The notes beneath the pieces were generated by a model, which was given only the letters and a program-made list of their open reading frames with translations, was not told the origin of the DNA and did no database searches. A stretch of 64,000 bases of DNA from contig VCAZ01000054.1 in NCBI GenBank assembly GCA_005784505.1, positions 548,501 through 612,500 of the forward strand, written 5' to 3'. This DNA is from Bagarius yarrelli. Its lineage: Eukaryota > Chordata > Actinopteri > Siluriformes > Sisoridae. Below, piece by piece: positions 35,855-48,666 of the stretch. The translations under genes were made by a program, and so were the position numbers. The first letter of the stretch is position 1, and every line of letters begins with the position of its first letter.

Positions 35855-36030
35855 GATGTGGTGACTTATGGTTAAGGTGTTGGACTACTAAGATTGTGGG
35901 TTCGAGTTCCAGCTCGACCAAGCCTTGACTGTAGGGACCCCCGAGCAAGGCCCTTAACCCCCAGTTGTACAGATAAGATAAATATAAGTTGCTCTGAATA
36001 AGGGAATTTGCCAAATGCTGTAAATGTACT
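35855..36030 (+). mobile_element. tRNA-SINE copy (second SINE type), best preserved
   Basis: A box TGGTTAAGGTGTTGG and B box GTGGGTTCGAGTTCC are close to pol III consensus. The body reads GAGCAAGGCCCTTAACCCC and the element ends GCCAAATGCTGTAAATG. Confidence 0.8.
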
Positions 36031-38195
36031 CTGGCCTAACGCAATGGTATGTTAATGTAGCAAACAGCAAAGCTCTCACTTGTACAACTCAGTTTGGTTT
36101 TTTTTTATTTTTAGCTTTGCTGATTCGTATATTAAACCCCTTTAAATGTGTTCATTTACACGGCTCAGGGATTCAGCAGTAAACTTCCTCAGTGAGAGTA
36201 ATAGTCAGAGTCAGAGTCAGATGAGTCAGATCTCGGTTAAAGAACTGAGATAAGACTACTGCATGTCTTTTGTGGTCACAAATGAAGAGCTATGTTATTT
36301 ATCCCTGAGCTCTGATTAACAAGAGGCGGTACGTCTGATGCAGATCAGGAAGATCTTTATGAACTCAGGCAGAGCGCACATCAATACGGCGGGTTCTCCC
36401 TCAGGAGCAGTGTGAGTTATCCATTTCCTGGATGAGAAAATATAATTTTCCTTTTTTCTTTAAGATGCTGAGATGAGTAGAGTGTAATGGGGTGGCACAA
36501 CACACTATAATAAGAGGATTACATACAGCGATAAAAAGTATGCTGTTACAAATCTTTCCTAATAAACATGCAATTAGTTTGAATTGCAGAGTCGTGTGTG
36601 TGTGTGTGAGATCAGATATAACAGTAAAACATAGACATACTGTAATATTCACACTCACAGTGAGAATGTCACACAGGATGACCTGATGTGACATGACGTG
36701 ATGCAGTAACTTAATGTGACATGACACAAAGTAATACCAAATGACATCAATTACATGATGCAGCGGTTAAACCCAACACCACATGATGATATGACTTAAT
36801 ACGGCATGACAACGTTGTACGACATCACATACAATACGATATGACAAAATATAAAAAATAAGACGATTAAAAAATAACACAGACTAAATCAAGCTTCCAC
36901 AAGAGCTCATTGATCAGTCAGCTGTTTTCTGCCGGAAGGATGAATTGACATCTTTCTAAGGAAGGGGGAGGAAAAGCAACACACACCCACACAAGAGCAC
37001 ATCCATGGCAACAGCTAAGCACCAGTTGAACCAATCCAATTATTTTAAGGTCATTATAGTGTCTTCTTACTTTATAAAGGTGTGTTTAGCTTTTTACAAA
37101 CACACACACACACACACACTTTGTACAAAAGAAAACCTGACCTGTTGTAAAACCTGTTGTAAAGTATGTGTTTTTGGGCTGGAGGACGCAGGCTGGTGCT
37201 TTAGAGGGCTGGGACACAGGGACAGAAGAGGAAACGGCACTCATCAGATTGTCAGCATGTTTAATATACTGTATGTTTATAAAAGCAGATGTTATATCAT
37301 ATATTTATACTGGTGTAAGTGGGTCCAGCAGATGTACAGTACAGTGTTTCTAACACATACGCTGTCATACAGCTGAAATAACCCAGAGATGCAGAATATT
37401 AAAATAATAAATCTGATAACAGCACAAGCAGTAGCCATCATCCTGAAGGGAAAGTCGGATGTGTTATTCAGTCAAAGGATCAAATTTATAAACTAACTCT
37501 GTGGTTTCAAATTCTGTTTTAAATGGCAGCAGTGGGGAAAAAAAGGTTTGCAGCACAGAAGACTGTAAAATGAGGATAAAAGATGTGGGTGTGTGGGTGT
37601 GTGTATGTAAATGTGAAAAACAGCAACTTAGACACTAACGTCTGAGATTATAAACATGATAGAAACAGATGCAGTTCCTAAAAGCACACACATCTGGATG
37701 CAATTAAGCACAACACACACCCCTACTGTCCGCCCTGTATTGTCACTTCACTACACATTAACCTTTTTTTATTTATTAATGAAGCAATCGTTCAGAAGCA
37801 TATATAAGTATTAATTTTGTTTCAAAATAGTTATTTATTCAAATTATAATTTAATTACAATAATTCATTGTTAGTTATGAATTGTTATTATTATATTACT
37901 TAAAAATCCATGCATATACTTACACTTAAAATAAAAAAAAACATTTATAATTTTTTATATAATCATTTATTTATTCATAAAATAGACATTTTTAAACATT
38001 TGACCCTCTTTATTACTGTGTTTTTTATATGCCTCTTTAAAATGTGTTGTATTTATTTTTATTGAATATTTGTGAATGTGATTTATTTTTTCTGTTAAAA
38101 AGATAAAAGAATTTAGATACATAATTTAAAACTGTCCATAAACAATTTGTTCCAAATCTAAATCTGTAAGCTGTAAACATCAAGTGTGTTGACTG

Positions 38196-38229
<34 letters not shown>

Positions 38230-38549
38230 TACATCAGCAGGGCAGAGCAGAGTAAAGTGGCTCCATTAGCTTTATGAGGGGTTTAACACCGGTGGTCTCT
38301 CTGAGCCTGGGGAAGAGGAGTTAAACCTCTGATTGGCCTAGCCAAGTCACATGGGATAATGACTCAGAAGACAGTGATGGGATGGGAAGCAGTGTTGCCA
38401 TGGTTATAAGACCATGAAGTGGTCAAGGAGAACCTGGGGGTTTCCTGAAAGAGTGTGATAAAATTTTAGCTGCTGTGAAGGAAAAAGTGTATGAAGTGGA
38501 AAACAACATGGAGAGGAGGAAAAGTATTGGTGTAAAATTCTTCTGCGCA

Positions 38550-38591
<42 letters not shown>

Positions 38592-38639
38592 ACACACAGT
38601 CTTAGAGTAAAAAAGACAGTTACACATGATTAAAAGAGT
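36031..38639. other. intergenic DNA between sh2b2 and the pentamer array, with CA repeats
   Basis: Contains CA microsatellites at 37100-37120, 38197-38226 and 38551-38592 and AT-rich filler. A stretch at 36690-36850 repeats CATGA/ACATGAT-like words imperfectly. No gene recognised. Confidence 0.5.
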
Positions 38640-41600
38640 GTAGAATAGGAAAAAAAATAGAAATAGAGTAGAAGAGAATACAGTAGAATAGAAGAATTTA
38701 GAATAGAATAAAATAGAATAGAATAGAATAGAGTAGAGTGAAGTAAAATACAAAAGAATAGAATGGAGTAGAATAAGAATAGAAGAGAATAGAATAGTAA
38801 AATAAGAATAGAGTAAAATAAGTATAGAGCAGAATAAAATAGAATACAATAAAATAGAATAGAGTAGAATAGAATAGCTTATAATAAGAATAGAATAGAA
38901 TAAAGTATAATAAGAATGTAATAGAATAGAATAGATAGAATAGAATAGAATAGAATAGAATAGAATAGAATAGAATAGAATAGAATGGAGTATAATAAGA
39001 ATAGAATAAAGTAGAGTAGAATAGAATACAGTGGAATAGAGTAAAATAGAATACAGTAGAATAGAATAGAGAATAATAAGAAGAGAATAAAATAGAATAG
39101 AGTAGAATAGAGTATAATAAGAATAGAGTAGAGTAAAGTAGAATAAAAGAGATTAGAATAGAGTAAGAGTAAAGTAGAATAGAATACAATATAATAGAGT
39201 ATAATAAGAATAGAGTATAATAAAAATAAAGTAGAGTAGAATAGAGTAGACTAGAATAGAGTATAATAAGAGTACAATAGAATAGAGTATAATAATAGAA
39301 TAGAATAGAGTAGAGTAAAATAGAGTAGAATAGAATAGAGTATAATAAAAATAGAATAGAGTAGGAATAGAGTAGAAAAGAATACAGTAGAATAGAAGAG
39401 ATTAGAATAGAGTAGAATAAAATAAAGAATAATAAAAATAGAGTAGAATAGAGTATAATAGGAACAGAATAGAGTAGAATGAAATAGATTAAAGTAGAAT
39501 AGAATAGAGTATAATCAGAATAGAGTATAATAAAAATAAAGTAGAGTAGAATAGAGTAGAGTAGATTAGAAAGAAAAGTATAATAAGAGTAAAATAGAAT
39601 AGATTATAATAAGAAATAGAATAGAGTAGAGTAAAATAGAGTAGAGTAAAATATAGAATAGAATAGGAATAGAGTAGAAGAGAACACAGTAGAATAGAAG
39701 AGATTAGAATAGAGTAGAGTAGAGTAGCGTATTAATAGAATCAAGTAGAATAGAATAGAGTATAATAAGAATAGAATAGAGTAGAGTAGAATAGAGTAGA
39801 ATAAAATAAAGAATAACAAAAATAGAGTAGAATAGAGTATAATAAGAACAGAATAGAATAGAGTATAATAAGAATAGAGTATAATAAAAATAAAGTAGAG
39901 TAGAATAGAGTAGATTAGAAAAGAGTAGAATAAGAGTAGAATAGAATAGATTATAATAAGAATAGAATAGAGTAGAGTAAAATAGTGTAGAATAGAATAG
40001 AGTATAATAAGAATAGAGTATAATAAGAATAGAATAGAGTATAAGAATAGAATAGAGCAGTGTAAAATAGAATAGGAATAGAGTAGAAGAGAATACAGTA
40101 GAATAGAAGAGATTAGAATAGAGTATAGTAGAGTAGAATAGAGTATTCATAGAATAAAGTAGAATAGAATATTGTAGAATAGAGTAGAAACAAGTATATT
40201 AGAGTGAAGTAGAATAGAATAGAGTAGAGTAGAATAGAGTAGAATAAAATAAAGAATAATAAAAATAGAGTAGAATATAGTATAATAAGAACAGAATAGA
40301 ATGGAATAGAGTAAAGTAAAGTAAAATAGAATAGAATAGAGTATAATAAAAATAAAGTAGAATAGAGTAGATTAGAAAAAAATAGAATAAGAGTAGAATA
40401 AAATAGATTATAATAAGGATAGAATAAAGTAGAGTAAAATAGGGTAGAATAGAATAGAGTATAATAAGAATAGAGTAGAATAGAATAGAGTAGTGTAGAA
40501 TAGAATAGAGTATAATAAGAATAGAGTAGAATAGAATAGAGTAGTGTAGAATAGAATAGGAATAGAGTAGAAGAGAATACAGTAGAATAGAAGAGATAAG
40601 CATAGAGTATAGTAGAGTAGAGTAGAGTATTAATAGAATCAAGTAGAATAATAAATAGAGTAGAAAAGAATAGAGTATAATAAGAATAGAATGGAATGGA
40701 ATGGAATGGAATGGAATGGAATGGAATGGAATAGAGTAAAGTAGAATAGAATAGAACAGAATAGAATAGAATAGAGTAGAGTAGAATAGAATAGAATAGA
40801 ATAGAATAGAGTGGAGTATAGTAGAGTAGAATAGAGTAGAATAGAATACAATAGAATAGAAAAGAGTATAATAACAATAGAGTATAATAAAAATCGAAGA
40901 GTAGAGTATTTATAGAATCAAGTAGAATAGAATATTGTAGAATAGAGTAGAAACAAGTATATTAGAGTGAAGTAGAATAGAATAGAGTATAATAAGAATA
41001 GAATAGAGTAGATTAAATCAGAATAGAATAGAATAGAATAGAGTATAATAAGAATAGAATAGAGTAGTGTGGAATAGAATAGGAATAGAGTAGAAGGGAA
41101 TACAGTAGAATAGAAGAGATTAGCATAGAGTATAGTAGAGTAGAGTAGAGTAGAGTATTAATATAATCAAGTAGAATAAAATAAAGAATAATACAAATAG
41201 AGTAGAAAAGAATAGAGTATAATAAGAATAGAATAGAATGGAATGGAATAGAGTAAAGTACAATAGAATAGAACAGAATAGAATAGAATACAATAGAATA
41301 GAGTGGAGTACAGTAGAGTAGAATAGAGTAGAATAGAATACAATAGAATAGAAAAGAGTATAATAACAATAGAGTATAATAAAAATCGAATAGTAGAGTA
41401 GAGTATTAATAGAATCAAGTAGAATAGAATATTGTAGAATAGAGTAGAACAAGTATATTACTGTGAAGTAGAATAGAATAGAGTATAAAAAGAATAGAAT
41501 AGAGTAGATTAAATCAGAATAAAATATAATAAAACAGCATAGAGTAGAATAGAGTAGAATAAGAATAGAGTATTATAAGAATAGAGTATAATAAGAACAG

Positions 41601-44600
41601 AATAGATTGAAGTAGAATAGAGTAGAATAGAATAAAGTAAATAAGAATAGCGTAGAGTAATAAAGAATAGAGTTTATTAAGAATAGAATAAAGTAGAATA
41701 AAATAGATTATAATAAGAGATAATTAGAGAAGAATAGAGCAGAACTGAGAATGTTAGAGTAGAATAGAATAAAGTAGAATCGAATATATTAGATTAGAGT
41801 ACAATGGAGTAAAGTAGAGCAGAGCAGAATAGAATAGAAAAGAATAGCTTAGAGTAGAATAGAATAGAATAGAATAGAATAAAGTGGAGTAAAATAGTGT
41901 AGAGTAGAATAGAATAGATTAGAAAAGAATAGATTAGAGTGGAGTAAAATAGAGTAGAGTATAATAAGAATAGACTAGAGTAGAGTAGAGAAGAATAGAA
42001 TAGAATAGAATAGGAGTAGAATAGAATACAATAGAATAGAATAGAAAAGGGCAACAACAATAGAGTATAATAAAAATCGAATAGAATAGAGATGAATAAA
42101 ATAGAATAGAATGCAGTAGAAGAGAGTATATTAAGAATAGAGTATAATAAAAATCGAATAGAATCGAATAGAATAGAATAATAGAGTAGAATAGAATATA
42201 GTAGAATAGAGTATAATAAGAATAGAATAGAGTAGAATAGGAATCGAATTGAATATAGTTAGAATAGAATACAATAAAATAGAAAAGAGTATAATAACAA
42301 GAGAGTATAATAAGAATCAAATAGAATAGAGTGAAAGTAGAGTAGAATAGAATAGATAAGAGTATAATTGAGTATATTAGAGTAGAGTAAAGTAGAATAC
42401 AATGGAGTATAATAATAGAATAGAGTAGATTAGATAAAAATAGAATAGAATAGAAAAGTAAAGTAGAGTAAAATAGAGTATAATAAGAACAGAGTATAGT
42501 AGAGTAGAATAGATTAGAGTATTAAAAGAATCGAGTAGAATAGAATAGAGTAGAATAGAGTAGAAACAAGTATATTAGAGTGAAGTAGAATAGAATAGAG
42601 TATAATAAGAATATAATTGAGTAGCGTAGAATAGAGTAGAATAAAATAAAGAATAATAAAAATAGAATAGAGTAGAGTAGAGTAGAGTAGAATAAAGTAT
42701 AATAAGAAAAGAATAGAATAGAATAGAATGGAGTAGAGTAGAGTAGAGTAGAGTAGAGTAGAGTAGAGTAGAGTAGAGTAGAGTAGAGTAGAGTAGAGTA
42801 GAGTAGAGCAGAGCAGAGCAGAGCAGAGCAGAGCAGAGTAGAATAGAGTAGAATAGAATACAATAGAATAGAAAACGAGTATAATAACAATAGAGTATAA
42901 TAAAAATCAAATAGAATAGAGAAGAATAGAATAGAGTAGAGTATATTAAGAATAGAGTATAATAAGAATCAAATAGAGTAGAATAGAATAGAATAGAGAA
43001 TAATAGAGTAGAATAGAATAGAGTATAGTAGAATAGAGTATAATAAGAATAGAGTATAATAAGAATCAAGAATCAAATAGAATAGAGTATAATAAGAATA
43101 GAATAGAATAGAATAGAATAGAGCATAATAAAAAAGAGTAGAGTAGAATAGAATACACATTAGAATAGAGTAGAATAAGAACAGAATAGTTAAATACAAT
43201 AGAATAAAAGTAGAATAGAATAAGTATAATAAGTATAATAAGAATCAAATAGAATAAAGTAGAATAGAATAGAGTAAAATAGAATAGAAATGAGTAGAGT
43301 ATAATAAGTATAAAATAGGGTAGAATAGAATAGAATAGAGTATATAATAAGAATGGAATAGCGTATAATAAGAATAGAATACAAGAGAGTAGAATATAAT
43401 ACAGTAGAATAGAATAAAGTAAAATAAGAAAAGAATAGGATAAAGTACAATAGAATAGAATAGAGTATAATAATAGAATAGAGTATAATAAGAAATAAGA
43501 ATAGAATAGAGTAGAATAGAATAGAGTATAATAAGAATAGAGTATTGAAGAATAGAATAGAATAGAGTAGAAAAGAATACAGTATAATAAGAATAGAGTA
43601 GAATAGAGTAGAATAGAGTAGAATAGAATAGAGTACAATAGAATAGAGTTGAAGCAAGTATATTAGAGTAAAGTACAATAGAGTAGAGTAAAGTAGAGCA
43701 GAATAGATTAGATTAAAGTAGAATAGAATACAATAGAATAGAGTAGAATAGAATAGAGTAGAGTAAAGTAGAGCAGGATAAAGCAGAATAAAATCGAAAA
43801 AAAAAAGGAGAATAGAATAGAATAGGAGTATAAAAAGAATAGAATACAGTAGAATAGAGTAAAGTAGATTACACTAGAAAAGGTATAATAGGAAAAGAGT
43901 ATAATAAGAATAGAATAGACCAATATAGAATAGAGCAGAATAAAGTAAAATAGAACAGAATAGGGTAAAATAGAGTATAATAAGAATAGAGTATAATAAG
44001 CATAGAGTATAATAAGAATGGAATAAGAATAAAGTAAAATAGAATAAAATAAAATAGAGTGCAGTAGAATAGAGTAGAATAGAATCGGGAAAAAAGGGAA
44101 TAGAATAGAGTAGAATAGAGTATAATAAGAATAAAGCATAATAAGAACATAATACAATAGAGTAGAATAGAGTAAAGTAGAGTACAATAGAAATGGTATA
44201 ATAGGTATAATAAGAAAAGGGTATATAAGAAAGGAGTATAAAAAGAATAGATCAATATAGAGTAGAGTAGAATGGAGTAGAATAGAATAGAGTAAAAAAG
44301 AATAGAAATGAGTAGAGTATAATAGAATAGAATAGAGTAAAATAGAACAGAATAGAGTATAATAAGTATAATATAGAGTAGAATAGAATAAAATAGAACA
44401 GAATAGAGTAGAATAGAATAGAGTATAATAAGAATGGAATAGCATATAATAAGAATAGAATACAAGAGCATAGAATATAATACAGTAGAATAAAGTATAA
44501 TAAGAAAAGAATAAAGTAGAATAGAATAGAATAGAGCATAATAAAAAAAGAGTAGAATAGAATAGAATACATTAGAATAGAGTAGAATAAGAATAGAATA

Positions 44601-46011
44601 GTTAGAATACAATAAAATAAAGTAGAATAGAATAAGTATAATAAGTATAATAAGAATCAAAATAAAATAAAGTAGAATAGAATAGAGTAAAATAGAATAG
44701 AAATGAGTAGAGTATAATAAGTATAAAATAGGGTAGAATAGAATAGAATAGAGTATAATAAGAATGGAATAGTGTATAATAAGAATAGAATACAAGAGAG
44801 TAGAATATAATACAGTAGAATAGAATAAAGTAAAATAAGAAAAGAATAGGATAAAGTACTACAATAGAATAGAATAGAGTATAATAAGAATGTAGTATAA
44901 ATAAGAATAGAATAGAGTAGAATAGAATAGAGTATAATAAGAATAGAGTATTGAAGAATAGAATAGTAATAGAGTAGAAAAGAATACAGTACAATAAGAA
45001 TAGAGTAGGATAGAGTAGAATAGAGTATATTAGAGTAGAGTACAATAGAATAAAGTTGAAGCAAGTATATTAGAGTAAAGTACAATAGAGTAGAGTAAAG
45101 TAGAGCAGAATAGATTAGATTAAAGTAAAATAGAATAAAATAGAATAGAGTAGAATAGAATAGAGTAAAGTAGAGCAAAGTAGAATAGAGTAGAGTAGAA
45201 TAGGATAAAGTAGAATAAAATCGAAAAAAGGAGAATAGGAGTATAATAAGAATAGAATACAGTAGAATAGAGTAAAGTAGATTACACTAGAAAAGGTATA
45301 ATAGGAAAAGAGTATAATAAGAATAGAATAGACCAATATAGAATAGAGTAGAATAAAGTAGAGTAGAATAAAGTAAAATAGAACAGAATAGGGTAAAATA
45401 GAGTATAATAAGAATAGAGTATAATAAGCATAGAGTATAATAAGAACAGATAAAGTAGAGTAGAATAGAAAAGAGTACAATAAGAATAGATTAGAATAGA
45501 GTAGAACAGAATATAGTAGAATAAGAAGAGAATAGTTAGAATACAATAGAATGAAGTAGAATAGAATAGAATAGAATAGAATAGAATAAGAATCAAATAA
45601 GAATCGAACAGAATAGAATAGAAGTAAAAAATATAGAGTAGAGTATAATATAGAATAGAATAGAATAGAATAGAACAGAATAGAGTATAATAAGAATAGA
45701 ATACAATAAGAATCGAATAGAATGGAGTAGAGTAGAATGGAATACAATAGAACATAATAGAGTATAATAAGATAGAATAGAATAGAATAGAATAGAATAG
45801 AATAGAATAGAATAGAATAGAATAGAATAGAATAGAATAGAATAGAGTAGAGAGAGTAGCGTGAAATAGAGTAAAGTGGAATAGAGTAGATTGGAGTAAA
45901 GTGAAATAAAGTGGAATAGAGTAGAATAGATTAGAGTAGAATACAACAGGGTAGAATAGAGTAAAGTAGAATATAATAGAGTATATTAGAGTAGCGTGGA
46001 ACAGAGTAGAA
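38640..46011. repeat. derived AATAG pentanucleotide array, block 1 (about 7.4 kb)
   Basis: Almost the entire stretch is built from AATAG/GAATA pentamers and one-base variants (GAGTA, ATAAG, AAAGT). Perfect runs occur near 38930-38985 and 45775-45845. Higher-order repeats are present: a marker word CAAGTATATT recurs at 40191, 40954, 41450, 42567, 43655 and 45062, and an approximately 1413-bp unit repeats across 43.1-45.45 kb. The pure pentamer has no stop codon in any minus-strand frame, which explains the numerous long minus-strand frames rich in Tyr, Ser, Ile, Leu and Phe. None should be called a gene. Confidence 0.97.
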
Positions 46012-46242
46012 TGGGTCTTTATTGTTAGTGCACAAAGGAGTACAATGAAACTATAATGGCTCACAACAACAGTTCAATAAAAGGTAAAGAGATGTTTTAA
46101 AGAAAAAAAGATGAGAACAGTAAAATCTAAAGGAGGAATAAATAAAAACAATGCACAAGCAGTACAGTTTAAACATTTAACATTGATTTATTTATTCACA
46201 GTGTAGTGCACAACGGTATTGCACATACATAGGGTAGTATTT

Positions 46243-46324
<82 letters not shown>

Positions 46325-46703
46325 ATTGTTTGCAGCCCAAATGGCCCAAGAAAAGAAACGGTTTGTAAGTCTGGTTTTGTGAGACTTTATTAAGTAAACT
46401 TTTGTTTAATTATAAAACAAATTATTAATAATTAAACGAATTTAATTAATAAACATATTATTAAACATGTATGTGAGGAGTGAGGTGTCTGTCCTCCTGT
46501 GATGTCTTTAATTTTTCTGAGGCAGCGGCTCCTGAATATGTCCTCCAAGGAGGGCAGAGGGCGGCCAGTGATTTTCTGAGCTGTACTTATCACCCTCTGC
46601 CGTGTTTTCCTGACACCGTTATATTAAACCTAACACCTTTGTATTAAATTCTACCTCCATTAGAACAAAGAGACTTAAACCCTGTTCCAGCATCACACAA
46701 AGC
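46012..46703 (-). mobile_element. LINE 3'-end fragment A with a TG microsatellite
   Basis: Read on the minus strand. A short conserved C-terminal ORF2-like block (AQKITGRPLPSLEDIFRSRC) maps to about 46600-46500, followed by 3' UTR. The 3' UTR ends GTGCACTAACAATAAAGAC at 46012-46030, a typical fish LINE 3' end, immediately before array block 1. A large interrupted TG run lies at 46243-46321. Its left-strand counterpart 46481-46703 is copied at 48771-48993. The last 25 bases (46679-46703) belong to a Tc1-like fragment and are cut off where block 2 starts. Confidence 0.75.
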
Positions 46704-48666
46704 TGAATAGAATAGAGGAGAGGAGAATGGAATAGAGTATAATAAGAATAGAATAGGGTACAGTAGAGAAGAATATAGTTCAATAGAATAGAATAGAATA
46801 AGAATCAAATACAACAGAGTAGACTAGAATAAAGTATAAAAGAATAGAATAGAGTAGAAGAGAACAGAATAGAGTATAATAAGAATAAGGTATAATAAGA
46901 ATTGAATAGAATAGAGTAGAATAGAGCTTAAAAAGAATAGAATAAAGAAGAATACAATAGAGTAGAATAGAAGAACTGAATAGAGTAGAATAGAGTCAAG
47001 TAGAATGCAATAGAGTAGGAAAGGGTATAATAAGAATAGATTATAATAAGAATAGAATAGAACAATATAGAATAGGGTAAAATAGAGTAGAGTAGAATAA
47101 AGTACAATAGAACCGAATAGAGTAGAATAGAGTATAATAACAATAGAGTATAATAAGAACAGAATATAGTAGAGTAGAATAGAATAGAGTAGAGTATAAT
47201 GGGAATAGAATAGAATAGAGTACTGTACTATAGATTATATATATACACAATAGAACAGAATAAAGTACAATAGAGTATAATAAGAAACAGAGAAATAAAA
47301 AAAAAGTAGAGTAGAGTATAATAAAAATAGAATAGAGTGGAGTAGATTAGTGTTTATAAGAATAGAATAGAGTTAAAATAGAATACAGTAAATAGAATAG
47401 AGTAAAATAAGAGTAGAGTAGAGTAGAATAGAAAAGAAATACAATATAACAGAAAAGAGTATAATAAGGATAGAGTAGTTATAAGAACAGAATAGAGTAA
47501 GAGTAGAATAGAATAGAGGAAGAGTATAATGGGAATAGAATAGAATAGAGTACTGTACTATAGATATATATATACACAATAGAACAGAATAAAGTACAAT
47601 AGAGTATAATAAGAAGAGTATATAAGAACGAATAGAGTAGAGAGAATAGAATAGAGTAGAGTATAATGGAATAGAATAGAATAGAGTACTGTACTATAGA
47701 TATATATATATAATACACAATAGAACAGAATAAAGTACAATAGAGTATAATAAGAACAGAGTATAATAAGAACAGAATAAAGTAGAGTAGAGTATAATAA
47801 AAATAGAATAGAGTGGAGTAGATTAGTGTTTAATAAGAATAGATAGATTAAAATAGAATACAGTAGAATAGAATAGAGTACAAATACTAGTAGAGTAGAG
47901 TAGAATAGAAAAGAATACAATAGAACAGAATAGAGTATATAACAATAGAGTATAATAAGAACAGAATATAGTAGAGTATAAGAATAGAGTAGAGTTAATG
48001 GGAATAGAATAGAATAGAGTACTGTACTATAGATATATATATATATACACACTAGAACAGAATAAAGTAGAATAGAGTATAATAAGAACAGAGTATAATA
48101 AGAACAGAATAAAGTAGAGTAGAGTATAATAAAAATAGAATAGAGTGGAGTAGATTAGTGTTTAATAAGAATAGAATAGAGTAGAGTAGAATAGAGTATA
48201 ATAGAATAGAGTTAAAATAAGAGTATAGAGTAGAGTAGAATAGAAAAGAATACAATAGAACAGAAAAGAGTATAATAAGGATAGAGTATTATAAGAACAG
48301 AATAGAGTAGAGTAGAATAGAGCAGAGTAGAGTATAATGGGAATAGAATAGAATAGAGTACTGTACTATAGATATATATATATACACAATAGAACAGAAT
48401 AAAGTAGAATAGAGTATAATAAGAACAGAGTATAATAAGAACAGAATAAAGTAGAGTAGAGTATAATAAAAATAGAATAGAGTGGAGTAGATTAGTGTTT
48501 AATAAGAATAGAATAGAGTAAAATAGAATACAGTAGAATAGAATAGAGTAAAATAAGAGTAGAGTAGAGTAGAAAAGAAAAGAATACAATAGAACAGAAA
48601 AGAGTATAATAAGGATAGAGTATTATAAGAACAGAATAGAGTAGAGTAGAATAGAATAGAGTAGAA
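46704..48666. repeat. AATAG pentanucleotide array, block 2, with 335-bp higher-order units
   Basis: Same pentamer vocabulary as block 1. A non-pentameric marker TACTGTACTATAG followed by a TA run recurs at about 47221, 47551, 47687, 48020 and 48359, giving spacings of about 330, 136, 333 and 339 bp. A second marker, GTGGAGTAGATTAGTGTTTA, also recurs in each long unit. Confidence 0.95.

Noticed and set aside
42731..42840. Possible CRISPR-like regular repeat
   Set aside because: Uninterrupted pentamer array with no spacers, in a vertebrate genome.
38466..48589. Dozens of long minus-strand open frames rich in Tyr, Ser, Ile, Leu, Phe (up to about 300 codons)
   Set aside because: They are translations of the TTCTA-type pentamer repeat, which has no stop codon in any minus frame. 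No domain, splice structure or codon bias supports a gene.
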